From assembly GCA_030035585.1 (NCBI GenBank), contig CM057464.1, positions 31,699,465 to 31,763,464 of the forward strand: a DNA stretch of 64,000 nt, written 5' to 3'. The position numbers and the translations under genes are program-made. Shown piece by piece: positions 55,470 through 64,000 of this stretch (the first letter of the stretch is position 1; every line of letters starts with the position of its first letter). Below the pieces are notes generated by a model. That model saw only the letters and a program-made list of their open reading frames with translations. It was not told the DNA's origin and searched no databases. Source of the stretch: Dugong dugon. Lineage: Eukaryota; Chordata; Mammalia; Sirenia; Dugongidae.

Positions 55470-58400
55470 CAGCAACAAACTCACATCTATCAATAATTAC
55501 ACTGAACGTAAATGGACTCAATGCACCCATAAAGCGACGGAGAGTGGCAGAATGGATAAGAAAACAGGATCCATCTATTTGCTGTCTACAAGAGACACAT
55601 CTTAGAAACAAAGATGTGAATTTATTAAAAATCAAAGGTTGGAAAAAAATATATCAGGCTAACAACTATCAAAAAAGAGCAGGAGTGGCAATTCTAATCT
55701 CAGATAAAATAGACTTTAAAACAAAATCTACCATAAAAGACAAAGAAGGACACTATATAATGATTAAGGGGATGATCCATCATGAAGACATAACCATAAT
55801 AAATATCTATGCACCCAATGACAGGGCTCCAAAATACATAAAAAAAACTCTAACAGCACTGAAAAGAGAAATTGACAGTTCCACAATAATAGTAGGAGAC
55901 TTCAACACACCACTCTCAGTAAAGGACAGAACAACTAAAAAGAAACTCAGCAAAGATACAGAAGACCTAAAGGACACAATCAGCCAACTGGACCTCATAG
56001 ACATATATAGAACACTCCATCCAACCGCTGCAAAGTACACGTTCTTTTCCAATGCACATGGAACGTTCTCCAGAATAGACCACATCTTAGGCCACAGAGC
56101 AATCCTCAACAAGATCCAAAATGCTGAGATAATTCACAGTATCTTCTCGGACCACAATGCCATCAAGGTAGAAATTAACACTAGAAAGAGCAAGGAAAAA
56201 AAATCAAACACATGGAAACTGAATAATAATCTGCTTACACATCAATGGGTAATAGAAGAAATCAGAGATGGAATTAAAAAATTCCTAGAATCAAATGAAA
56301 ATGAAAACACATCATACCAAAACCTTTGGGACACAGCAAAGGCAGTCCTCAGAGGACAATTTATAGCAATAGATGCACATATCAAAAAAGAAGAAAGGGA
56401 CAAAATCAAAACATTAACTACAGAACTCAAACAAATAGAAAGAGAACAACAAAAAAAGCCTACAACCACCGGAAGAAAGGAAATAGTAAAGATCAGAGCA
56501 GAAATCAATGAAATAGAGAACAGAAAAACAATAGAAAGAATAAACAAAACCAAAAGTTGGTTCTTTGAAAGAATCAACAAAATCGACAAACCACTGGCCA
56601 GACTGACAAAAGAAAAACAGCAGAGGGCACAAATAACCCAAATAAGAAATGAAATGGGGGACATTACAACAGACCCAACTGAAATAAAAAGGATTATAAC
56701 AGAATATTATGAAAAACTATATTCCAAAAAATTTGAAAACCTAGAGGAAATGGATAAATTTCTAGAAACATACGGCCTACCCAAACTACAACAAAGTGAT
56801 ATTGAAAATCTGAACAGACCCATAACAAGAGAAGAGATTGAAAAGGTAATAAAAAAACTCCCAACCAAAAAAAGCCCTGGCCCAGATGGCTTCACTGGAG
56901 AATTCTACAAAACATTTACAGAAGAGCTTCTACCAGTTCTACTCAAGTTATTTCAGAGTATAGAAGAGGAAGCGACACTTCCAAATTCATTCTATGAAGC
57001 CAGCATAACGCTGATACCAAAACCAGGCAAAGACATCACAAAAAAAGAAAATTACAGACCAATATCTCTCATGAATATAGATGCAAAAATTCTGAACAAA
57101 ATTCTAGCCAATAGAATTCAGTATCATATCAAAAAAATAATACACCACGACCAAATAGGATTCATACCAGGTATGCAAGGTTGGTTTAACAGTAGAAAAT
57201 CCATCAACGTAATCCACCACATAAATAAAAGGAAAGAAAAAAATCACATGATTATCTCAATTGATGCAGAAAAGGCATTTGACAAAGTCCAACACCCATT
57301 CCTGTTAAAAGCGCTCAATAAAATAGGTATAGAAGGGAAATTTCTCAACATAATAAAGGGCATCTATGCAAAACCAACAGCCAACATCATTCTTAATGGA
57401 GAAAGGCTGAAAACATTCCCCCTGAAAACAGGAACAAGACAAGGATGCCCTTTATCACCACTCCTATTTAACATTGTGCTGGAAGTTCTAGCTAGAGCAG
57501 TAAGGCAAGAAAAAGAAATAAAGGGCATCCAAATTGGTAATGAAGAAGTTAAACTCTCCCTGTTTGCAGATGATATGATACTATACATAGAAAACCCTAA
57601 AGACTCCACGAGAAATTTACTGGAACTAATAGAAAGATTCAGCAGAGTAGCAGGATACAAGATAAACATTCAAAAATCAGTTGGATTCCTATACACCAGT
57701 AAAGAGAACGATGAAAAGGAGATCAGGAAATCAATACCATTTTCAATAGCCCCTAAAAAGATAAAATACTTGGGAATAAATCTGACCAGGAATATAAAAG
57801 ACCTATACAAAGAAAACTACAAAACACTGCTGCATGAAACCCAAAGGGATCTACATAAATGGAAAAACATACCATGCTCATGGATAGGCAGACTCAACAT
57901 TGTGAAAATGGCAATTCTACCTAAAGCAATTTACAAATACAATGCAATTCCGATACAAATACCAACAACATTCTTCAAAGAGATGGAAAAACTAATTATT
58001 AACTTTATATGGAAAGGGAAGAAACCCCGAATAAGTAAAGCACTACTGAAGAAGAAGAATAAAGTTGGAGGACTCACACTACCTGACTTGAGAACCTACT
58101 ATACAGCTACAGTACTCAAAACAGCCTGGTACTGGTACAACAACAGAGACATTGACCAATGGAACAGAATTGAGAACTCAGATGTAAATCCATCCACCTA
58201 TGGTCACCTGATTTTTGACAAGGGCCCAAAATACATCAAATGGGGAAAAGACAGTCTTTTTAACAAATGGTGCTGGCAAAACTGGATATCCATTTGTAGA
58301 AAAATGAAACAGGACCCATACCTCACACCATATACAAAAACTACTTCAAAATGGATCAAAGACCTGAATATAAAGCCTCAAACTATAAAATTCATAGAAG

Positions 58401-59287
58401 AAAAAATAGGACCAACACTTCAGACCTTAATACATGGCATTAACAGGATACAAACCATAAACATCAACACAAAAAACCCAACAGATAAACTAGATAATTG
58501 GGATCTTCTAAAAATCAAACATCTATGCTCTTCAAAAGATTTCACCAAAAGAGTTAAAAGAGAACCTACAGACTGGGAAAAAATTTTTGGACAGTACAAG
58601 TCAGACAAAGGTCTAATCTCCATAATCTACAAGAAAATCCAACACCTCTACAACAAAAAGACAACCAATCCTATCAAAAAATGGGCAAAGGAAATGAACA
58701 GACACTTCACCAAGGAAGACATTCAAATGGCCAACAGACACATGAGGAAATGCTCGCGATCACTAGCCATTAGAGAAATGCAAATTAAAACCACAATGGG
58801 ATACCATCTTACCCCGGCATTACTGGCACGAATCAAAAACACTGGAAATAACAAATGTTGGAGGGGCTGCGGGGAGACGGGAACTCTTATACACTGCTGG
58901 TGGGAATGCAAAATGATACAGCCATTTTGGAAAATGATATGGTGTTTCCTCAGAAAGCTAGAAATAGACGTACCATTCGATCCAGCAATCCCACTCCTAG
59001 GAATATATCCTAGAGAAATAAGAGTCATCACTCGAATAGACATATGCACACCTATGTTCATGGCAGCATTATTCACAATAGCAAAACGATGGAAACAACC
59101 TCGATGTCCATCAACAGACGAATGGATACACAAACTATGGTACATACACACAATGGAGTACTATGCAACGAGAAAGAACAATGAATCGGTGAACCATCTC
59201 ATAACATGGATGAAACTGGAGGACATCATGCTGAGTGAAATAAGTCAATCACAAAAGGACAAATATTGTATGAGACCTCTATTGTAA
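55466..59287 (+). CDS. L1 ORF2 protein (endonuclease-reverse transcriptase), intact
   Basis: 1,273 aa against about 1,275 in human L1. Endonuclease, residues 1-239: N14 in TLNVNG, E43 in LQETHL, D145 and N147 in VGDFNT, and H230 in SDHNAIK are all present. Reverse transcriptase: [17 protein letters not shown], the conserved [23 protein letters not shown] and the catalytic FADD at 700-703, with Asp 702/703. C terminus: zinc-knuckle-like C1131-x3-C1135-x7-H1143-x4-C1148. The protein nicks genomic DNA at TTTT/A-like sites and primes reverse transcription there. It starts 431 bp after ORF1 and overlaps the small ORF stop by ATGA. No stop or frameshift seen; activity untested. Confidence 0.95.
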   Translation: MTATNSHLSIITLNVNGLNAPIKRRRVAEWIRKQDPSICCLQETHLRNKDVNLLKIKGWKKIYQANNYQKRAGVAILISDKIDFKTKSTIKDKEGHYIMIKGMIHHEDITIINIYAPNDRAPKYIKKTLTALKREIDSSTIIVGDFNTPLSVKDRTTKKKLSKDTEDLKDTISQLDLIDIYRTLHPTAAKYTFFSNAHGTFSRIDHILGHRAILNKIQNAEIIHSIFSDHNAIKVEINTRKSKEKKSNTWKLNNNLLTHQWVIEEIRDGIKKFLESNENENTSYQNLWDTAKAVLRGQFIAIDAHIKKEERDKIKTLTTELKQIEREQQKKPTTTGRKEIVKIRAEINEIENRKTIERINKTKSWFFERINKIDKPLARLTKEKQQRAQITQIRNEMGDITTDPTEIKRIITEYYEKLYSKKFENLEEMDKFLETYGLPKLQQSDIENLNRPITREEIEKVIKKLPTKKSPGPDGFTGEFYKTFTEELLPVLLKLFQSIEEEATLPNSFYEASITLIPKPGKDITKKENYRPISLMNIDAKILNKILANRIQYHIKKIIHHDQIGFIPGMQGWFNSRKSINVIHHINKRKEKNHMIISIDAEKAFDKVQHPFLLKALNKIGIEGKFLNIIKGIYAKPTANIILNGERLKTFPLKTGTRQGCPLSPLLFNIVLEVLARAVRQEKEIKGIQIGNEEVKLSLFADDMILYIENPKDSTRNLLELIERFSRVAGYKINIQKSVGFLYTSKENDEKEIRKSIPFSIAPKKIKYLGINLTRNIKDLYKENYKTLLHETQRDLHKWKNIPCSWIGRLNIVKMAILPKAIYKYNAIPIQIPTTFFKEMEKLIINFIWKGKKPRISKALLKKKNKVGGLTLPDLRTYYTATVLKTAWYWYNNRDIDQWNRIENSDVNPSTYGHLIFDKGPKYIKWGKDSLFNKWCWQNWISICRKMKQDPYLTPYTKTTSKWIKDLNIKPQTIKFIEEKIGPTLQTLIHGINRIQTININTKNPTDKLDNWDLLKIKHLCSSKDFTKRVKREPTDWEKIFGQYKSDKGLISIIYKKIQHLYNKKTTNPIKKWAKEMNRHFTKEDIQMANRHMRKCSRSLAIREMQIKTTMGYHLTPALLARIKNTGNNKCWRGCGETGTLIHCWWECKMIQPFWKMIWCFLRKLEIDVPFDPAIPLLGIYPREIRVITRIDICTPMFMAALFTIAKRWKQPRCPSTDEWIHKLWYIHTMEYYATRKNNESVNHLITWMKLEDIMLSEISQSQKDKYCMRPLL

Positions 59288-60023
59288 AAACCCATGAAAA
59301 AATTCACATGCAAAATGTAACAATCCTTGTTGGTTACCAGGGATGGGAGGGGGGGGGGGAATACTAAATAGGTAATAGGTAAGTGGTAACTTGGGTGAGA
59401 GATGAGATAGTACATAGTACAGGGGAAACTAACACAACCTGCACAAGGAAAGGTCATGGAGGCCCTATAGACACATCCAAACCCCCCGAGGGACTGAGTT
59501 GTTGGACGGAGGGCTCTGGGGACCATGATCTCGGGGAACATCTAGCTCAATTGGCATGACACTACTTATAAAGATAATGCTCTACATTCTACCTTGGTGA
59601 GTAGTGGCTGGGGTCTTAAAAGCCTATAAGCGGCCATCTAAGACACTCCACTGATCTCATCCCTTCGGGAACAAGGGAGAACGAAGAGAACAGGATACAA
59701 GGAAAAGATTAGTCCGAAGGACTAATGGTCCACAGCTACCAAGGCCTCCACGGGACTGAGCCCAGTACAGCTGGATGGTGCCCGGCTACCACCAATGACT
59801 CCTCTGACCAGGATCACAACAGAGGGTTCTGGGCAGAGCTAGAGTAGGATGTAGAGTATAATTTTAACTCCCCAAAAAAAAAAAAAAAAAAGAAGACCAG
59901 ATATACTGGCCTAAAGAATACTAGAGAAACCTCGAGAGTGTGGCCCCCAGACACCCTTTCAGCTCAGAGGGGAAGTTACCTTCAAGGTTCGATGTTAAGC
60001 CTGGGAATGGACACCCCAGTAAA

Positions 60024-60309
60024 ACTAAATGGGACTAACGATGTACAGGAGTCCGGTGACAAGAGCCAGAAGGCAGAGGGAGAGTAGGAAACTGATGATA
60101 AGGAACACAAATTGAATAAGGACACTGTCGATGTATTGTGAGATTGTTGACCACTGCTATAGGGCAACATTTGTAGTAACTATTAAATGGGAGGCTGTTT
60201 TGTCCTGTAAGCCTTCATCTTGGGCGAGAATGGCAGCACAATTGGAAGAGCATAGTCAATATCACTTAAATGTGTAAGTAAAAAGTTTTGAAATGGTGTT
60301 TAAATAAAA

Positions 60310-60346
<37 letters not shown>

Positions 60347-60783
60347 ACAAATGAGACTAAAGAGGTACAATAGTCCACTGACAAGGTCCAGAAGACAGAA
60401 GGGGACAAGGAAGCCCCCTGGTGATAGGGAACACAAGGTGGAGTAAGGATATTCTTGATGTGCTGTGAGATTGTTAACCATTGTCATAGGGCAACATGTG
60501 TAGTAACTGTTAAATGAATAACTATTTTTTCTGTAAGCCTTCATCTTAAGTGAGAATAACAGCACAGTTGGAAGAGCGTAGTCAATGTCACTGAACTGTG
60601 AATGTAGAAATTTTTGAAACGGTGTATCTTTGGCCATCTGTAATTTTCATCAAAAAAAAAGGTTGAGAATTTAGAGGCTTAATACGTTGTGGGGTTGTTA
60701 ACCAATGTCAAAAAACAACATGTGTACTACTATTTCATGAGAAACTATTTGCTCTGTAAGCTTTCACCTGAAGTACAATAAAA

Positions 60784-60790
<7 letters not shown>
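60024..60790 (+). repeat. Tandem modules in the L1 3'UTR
   Basis: Module 1 (60,024-60,300) and module 2 (60,350-60,650) share long ordered blocks: gggactaa/gagactaa, ggtgacaagagccagaaggc against ctgacaaggtccagaagaca, and gtaagccttcatct at 60,207 and 60,533 (326 bp apart). An AAATA repeat separates them. A partial third module (60,665-60,790) ends in gtacaataaaa. The copies at 23,138 and 35,070 also show two module copies. Confidence 0.8.

Positions 60791-60812
<22 letters not shown>
60777..60812 (+). terminator. Polyadenylation signal and A tail of the young L1
   Basis: AATAAA at 60,777-60,782 lies 9 bp before the A tail, which starts near 60,792. The preceding ctttcacctgaagtacaata is the terminal motif of this L1 lineage. 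Confidence 0.75.
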
Positions 60813-60818
<6 letters not shown>

Positions 60819-61214
60819 CCAAACCCATGGCCATCAAGGCGATTCCGGCTCATAGCGACCCTATAGGACAGAGTAGAACCTCCTCATAGGATTTCCAAGG
60901 AGTGGCTGGTGTATTCGAACTGTTACCTTTTGATTAGCAGCTATAGCAGCCATAACTCTTAACCACTGCACCACCAGGACTCCAACATGAATTATAGACT
61001 TTAGTTAATAACAATGTGTCAATACTAGCTCATGAACTGTAATAAATGTACCACACACATGTAAGATGTTACTAAGAAAAACAGTCTGCAGGAGAGAGGG
61101 GGCATATGGAAAATCTATACTTTTTGCACAATTTTTGTGTAAGCCTAAAACTTCTCCAAAATACAAGTCTATTAAAAGTAAATAAACTTACTTTTACCAT
61201 AAAAAAATAATATT

Positions 61215-61663
61215 CAACTGCACACATGTTCTACTGTCATAAAGAAGAAAAGAATGACTCAGAGGTAAGAACCAAGAGCCCAGAAGAATTATTCTCAGGT
61301 TTCAAACCTAATCCAGGAACTCCCAACATTTGCTGAGCTGAGTTTCAGAATCATTACGAAACAGTGACCCCTTTGTACCTTCTATTTTCCTCCTTTTTGA
61401 ACAGGCATGTCTATGGCTGTTAACCTATGCTTGTCTCATCATTGTAAGTTGGGGTGTGGGTGGCAAATAACTTGTCTCTTTAGTTTTACAGATTGACACA
61501 CCAAGAGGAACCCAAGCAGCCATACCTGGACCTGATTAGGTTGATGAAATCCTGGACTTTGAGTAGATGCTCTCGTGGCACAAAATGACTTGAGAAACTT
61601 GGGAAAAGATGAATATATTTTACATGTGGGATGGACATGAATCATTGAAGGAAGAAGGCAGAC
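61215..61663 (+). mobile_element. MaLR internal sequence, 3' part
   Basis: acctgattaggttgatgaaa tcctggactttgagtagatg, then tgaatatattttacatgtgg gatggacatgaatcattg lead directly into the 3' LTR; this is the order at the 3' end of MST/MLT1 internal regions. It pairs with the 5' internal part at 39,331-40,104. No retroviral reading frame. Confidence 0.65.
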
Positions 61664-62216
61664 TGTGGTGGACAGGCTCTAACATGGCACCTATGACCCT
61701 CACCTCTTGGTATTCACACCCTGTTTGGACCCCCTCCCATGACTGAGTAGGCAGTACCTGGACTTGGCTTCCAACCAACAAGATATGGCAAACATACTAG
61801 GATGTGCATGATTCCATGTGTGTGATTACATAAGACTCACTCCCTGGCTGGCTCTGAAGAAGCAAGATGTGATGTTGTGAACTGCCATATGGAGAGGGTC
61901 AGGTGGCAAGGAGCAGGGGGTTGCCTACAGCCAACAGTCATCAAGAAACGGAGGCCCTCAGTCTGGCACCCTGCAAAGAACTCAATTCTGCCAATAACCA
62001 CATGAGCTTAGAAATGGATCCTTTTCCAGACAAGCCAAAGATGAGAAGCCAGCCCTGGCCAATCCCATAATTGTAGCCTTGCAGAAGACCCAGCTAAGTC
62101 ATGCCCAGACTCCTGACCCACAGATGTTGGGAAATAATAAATGTTTGTTATTTTAAGCTACTCAGTTTGTGGTAATATTTTTGCACTGCAATAGATAACT
62201 AATAAAGAGGTTGACT
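61664..62216 (+). mobile_element. 3' LTR of the MaLR provirus
   Basis: Starts tgtggtggacaggctctaac; ends caatagataactaataaa. Shared landmarks with the 5' LTR at 38,798: gatgttgtgaactgccatat, ttgcctacagccaacagtca, tcatgcccagactcctgacc. The final CA has decayed to AA. Right flank gaggt corresponds to gagat on the left. Confidence 0.78.
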
Positions 62217-62262
62217 TAGATAACAACTGATTAAGTTAGAATGGTTTAAGATGTATGTCTGT
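62217..62262 (+). repeat. MIR fragment, right part of the split copy
   Basis: gaggttgacttagataac resembles the MIR3 string gaggttggactagatgac and would continue from the MIR broken at 35,069. Short and diverged. Confidence 0.42.
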
Positions 62263-62732
62263 GAAAATCCTGATTCAACTGGCTTAAAAAAATAAGATAA
62301 TTCATTATCTCCTATAACAAGGTATACAGATGTTGGGCAGATTTCAGGGTTGGTTGATTAAGCAGCTCAACGTCAAGGACTCTATATCTTTCCCATCCTT
62401 TTATCCTCAGCTCAAGTCCCCAGTGTTCACAAAATAGCTGCAGCTGTTACAGACTTCACATCTAGACATAGGAATATCTAGAAGCAGAAGATATCTTACT
62501 GATCAGAACTGGGTCACATGCTCATATTCAAACCAATCACTGCCAAAGGAATCGGGCTTTTGTTTATACCAATCATGATTTTCTCCTAAAACTGGGGAAA
62601 AAGGATCACATCTCACTGAGTCATATGACATGGATACCCCAACATCACTGGGTTTTGTCAGCCAGAAGGAATAAAGAAAAAGTGATTTGGATGGGCAACA
62701 GCAAGATCTGCTGCAATAACAGAAGTCCCTTT
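62263..62732. other. Unassigned, possibly an old repeat
   Basis: The stretch caactggcttaaaaaaataa gat, agggttggttgattaagcag and actgggtcacatgctcatat tcaaaccaatcactg has the feel of an old interspersed repeat, but I cannot name the family. No exon seen. Confidence 0.3.
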
Positions 62733-63030
62733 TGGAGGACAAATATTGACTGATTCCACTTTTATGAAACATCCAAAATAGGCAAATTCATAGAGACAGA
62801 AAGTAGATCAGAGGTTACCAGGAGCTGGGGGGAAGGAGGAGTGAGGAGTTTTATTGTTAATGGGTACAGAGTTTCTGTTTGTGGTGATGAAAAAGTTTTG
62901 GGAATAAATAGTAATGAATGTTGTACAACATTGTGAATGCAATTAATGCCACTGAAATGTACACTTAAGATGCTTAAAATGGCAAATTTTATGTTATACA
63001 TATTTTATCATAATAAAAAAAAAGTTTTTT
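62733..63030 (+). repeat. L1 3' end (L1MA-like)
   Basis: gaggacaaatattgactgat tccacttttatgaaacatcc, then ggaggagtgaggagtttt and tgtacacttaagatgcttaa aatggcaaattttatgttat are the classic old L1 3' terminus, ending in an A run at 63,015. Confidence 0.82.
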
Positions 63031-63089
63031 AAAGCCCTTTTTGGGTCTGACACTTTTTGATGCTATGAATATTCCATGTGGAAAACTAT

Positions 63090-63300
63090 TTATTCAACTA
63101 CTATTTTCAAACACCTCTTTGGCAGGACATCAGTCTGCACTAAGTATATGGTGGTGAATGAGACAAAAACGATCCTTTCTTCAAGGAGCATAAAGTCTAA
63201 TAAGGAAGATATAAACACAAGGTGATTTCAATGCCAAGAGGGAGTGAGTATGAGAGTACTCAGTTGTGGGAAGATTTTCTAAAGTAAGTAGCGTCTAAAC
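63090..63300 (+). repeat. Possible L2-like fragment
   Basis: agtatatggtggtgaatgag acaaaaacgatcc, then tcaaggagcataaagtctaa taagg resembles an old mammal-wide repeat (pattern: gtgaacaaaacagac...catggagcttacattctagt). Confidence 0.38.
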
Positions 63301-63357
63301 TAAAGATACCTCAGACCTAGGACCTAGTTAGCATGAGGGGAAGCATATGTATACATC

Positions 63358-63561
63358 TAAGTAATTGCCATCCAATTGATTCTGACTCGTGGTGACCCCA
63401 TATGTGTCAGAGTAGAACTGTGTGTGCTACATGGAGTTCTCAGTGGCTGCTTTTTCAGAAATAGATCACCAGGCCTTTCTTCTGAGGCCTTCAGGGTAGG
63501 CTCAACCCTCTGATTTTTCAGTTATCAACAAAGCTTGTCAACTGTTTGCACCACCCAGGGA
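63358..63561 (-). repeat. AfroSINE, divergent long subtype
   Basis: taattgccatccaattgatt to tttgcaccacccagggat, with the middle agatcaccaggcctttcttc tgaggc as in the copy at 8,995-9,201. Head and tail decayed. Confidence 0.84.
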
Positions 63562-63689
63562 TATGTACACATCTAGAGGCTCCTTACTGATGGCTTTGGT
63601 TATGCTGGGGAGAAGAGTCTGCTACGTATGCTCACGTGCTTCATATCGTCCAGGAAATGAGATGCAAATATGAGCTTCCAAGAATTTCG

Positions 63690-63927
63690 GCACATGACTG
63701 ACAGTGCAGAATCGAACTGTCAATAAAGAAGCCACAACCACGTGTAGCTATTTTAATTTAAATATAACTTAATTAAAATTGAGTAAAACCAATATTTCAG
63801 TTCATTTGTCACCCTAGCCACATTTCAAGTGCTCAGCAGCCACATACAACTAGTGGCTACTGTATAGCAGCACAAATGCAGAATACTTCCATCACTGCAG
63901 GAAGTTCTATTGGACAGTGCTGCCCTC
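63690..63927 (-). repeat. MER3-like hAT DNA transposon remnant
   Basis: agccacatttcaagtgctca gcagccacat, then actagtggctactgtata and ggaagttctattggacagtg ctgcc are the complement of the non-autonomous hAT-Charlie element I know as MER3 (start cagtgctgtccaatagaa). The left part agccacaaccacgtgtagct attt matches its other end. Family name from memory. Confidence 0.6.
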
Positions 63928-64000
63928 AGGATTTAAGAAAGCTCAAAGAAACTCCAACAAAATTTACTAGCATAGCATCTCACACACACTCCTACTCTAG

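Larger units (their letters stand above)
52286..60812 (+). mobile_element. Full-length L1 with both ORFs intact
   Basis: 8,527 bp from gggggcaagatggtgctcta to a 28-nt A tail. Flanked by a 14-bp target duplication aaaaaaccaaaccc (52,272-52,285; 60,813-60,826). Order: CpG-rich 5'UTR, ORF1 (53,979-55,034), 431-bp spacer, ORF2 (55,466-59,287), modular 3'UTR, AATAAA at 60,777, poly(A). Neither ORF has a stop or frameshift. Compared with the other L1 copies here it is by far the best preserved and sits innermost in its nest, so it is the youngest. By family knowledge ORF1p coats the RNA and ORF2p nicks the target and reverse transcribes. Confidence 0.93.
59288..60812 (+). other. 3'UTR of the young L1
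   Basis: About 1.5 kb, long for an L1. It contains a G-rich polypurine tract (gggatgggaggggggggggg, from 59,341), an A run (59,874-59,891), an AAATA repeat (60,303-60,349) and three repeated 3' modules. It ends in AATAAA and poly(A). The blocks between 59,640 and 59,830 (ttagtccgaaggactaatgg, gaccaggatcacaacagagg) recur in the L1 copies at 27,473 and 35,070. Confidence 0.8.
52272..60983 (-). repeat. AfroSINE split by the young full-length L1
   Basis: Its 3' tail complement aaaaaaccaaaccc lies at 52,272-52,285. The rest continues at 60,827-60,983 (atggccatcaaggcgattcc to ccaccaggactcc). Short subtype with a small duplication near the head (gcagctatagcagccata). The L1 inserted 14 bp into it, at an A/T-rich site matching the L1 endonuclease preference (minus strand TTTTTT/AG). 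Confidence 0.85.
40105..61214 (+). mobile_element. Old L1 (L1M type) broken by at least six insertions
   Basis: Own segments: 40,105-40,786; 48,442-48,537; 48,955-49,266; 49,765-49,887; 50,297-52,052; 52,257-52,271; 60,984-61,214. Joined in order they follow ORF2 from the RT domain (cacattttatgaagccaata; ttatttgcagatgatatgat at 40,656) to the 3'UTR (gggttcaca-type C terminus, then tatagactttagttaataac at 60,990). In total about 3.2 kb of L1 is spread over 21 kb. Between about 50,575 and 50,990 a partly repeated ORF2 block suggests a further L1 piece or a duplication. All frames are broken. Confidence 0.82.

Noticed and set aside
38798..62216. Retroviral genes between the two LTRs
   Set aside because: The space holds MaLR non-coding internal sequence and later insertions. 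No gag, pol or env frame is visible; the large reading frame inside is L1 ORF2.

Overview
The window reads as gene-poor mammalian nuclear DNA built almost entirely of layered transposable elements. I recognise no host protein-coding exon and no RNA gene other than repeat-derived tRNA heads. The organism is very probably an afrotherian, and most likely an elephant or another paenungulate. That call rests on more than twenty copies of the tRNA-headed SINE family whose tail reads like 'gctatgagtcagaatcgact' followed by a CGACGGCA-type end (AfroSINE type), together with BovB-like RTE LINEs carrying the same tail. Family names are given from memory; no database was searched.

Layout. 1-11.4 kb: old MIR, L2 and L1 debris, clusters of AfroSINEs (including a three-deep SINE nest at 5.6-6.2 kb and seven SINEs at 8.0-9.6 kb), a tRNA-Gly-headed SINE at 2.1 kb, and two MaLR-type LTRs, one with an RTE tail inside it. 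11.5-23.1 kb: a 5'-truncated plus-strand L1 split by a full-length, dead minus-strand L1. 23.1-34.8 kb: minus-strand L1 3' ends, one carrying a solo LTR, RTE fragments with a recognisable reverse transcriptase, more SINEs and LTRs. 35.1-38.8 kb: an L1 that kept 5'UTR, ORF1 and 3'UTR but lost nearly all of ORF2.

38.8-62.2 kb is one nest. An ancient MIR is split by a MaLR provirus with both LTRs; the provirus is split by an old L1; that L1 is broken by at least six later insertions: a full-length minus L1, an RTE tail, a solo LTR, an L1 3' end and two SINEs. One of those SINEs contains the youngest element, a full-length L1 (52,286-60,812) with a 14-bp target duplication. The window ends with L1, L2-like, SINE and MER3-like fragments.

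The main feature is that young L1. It has a CpG-rich 5'UTR with 266-bp tandem monomers, an uninterrupted ORF1 (351 aa), a roughly 430-bp inter-ORF spacer holding a small Lys-rich ORF whose stop overlaps the ORF2 start as ATGA, and an uninterrupted ORF2 (1,273 aa) with every endonuclease, reverse transcriptase and CCHC residue I could check. It is a candidate retrotransposition-competent element. The repeats form two mobilisation systems: L1 ORF1p/ORF2p moving L1 copies, and RTE reverse transcriptase plausibly moving two SINE families with different tRNA heads through a shared 3' tail.
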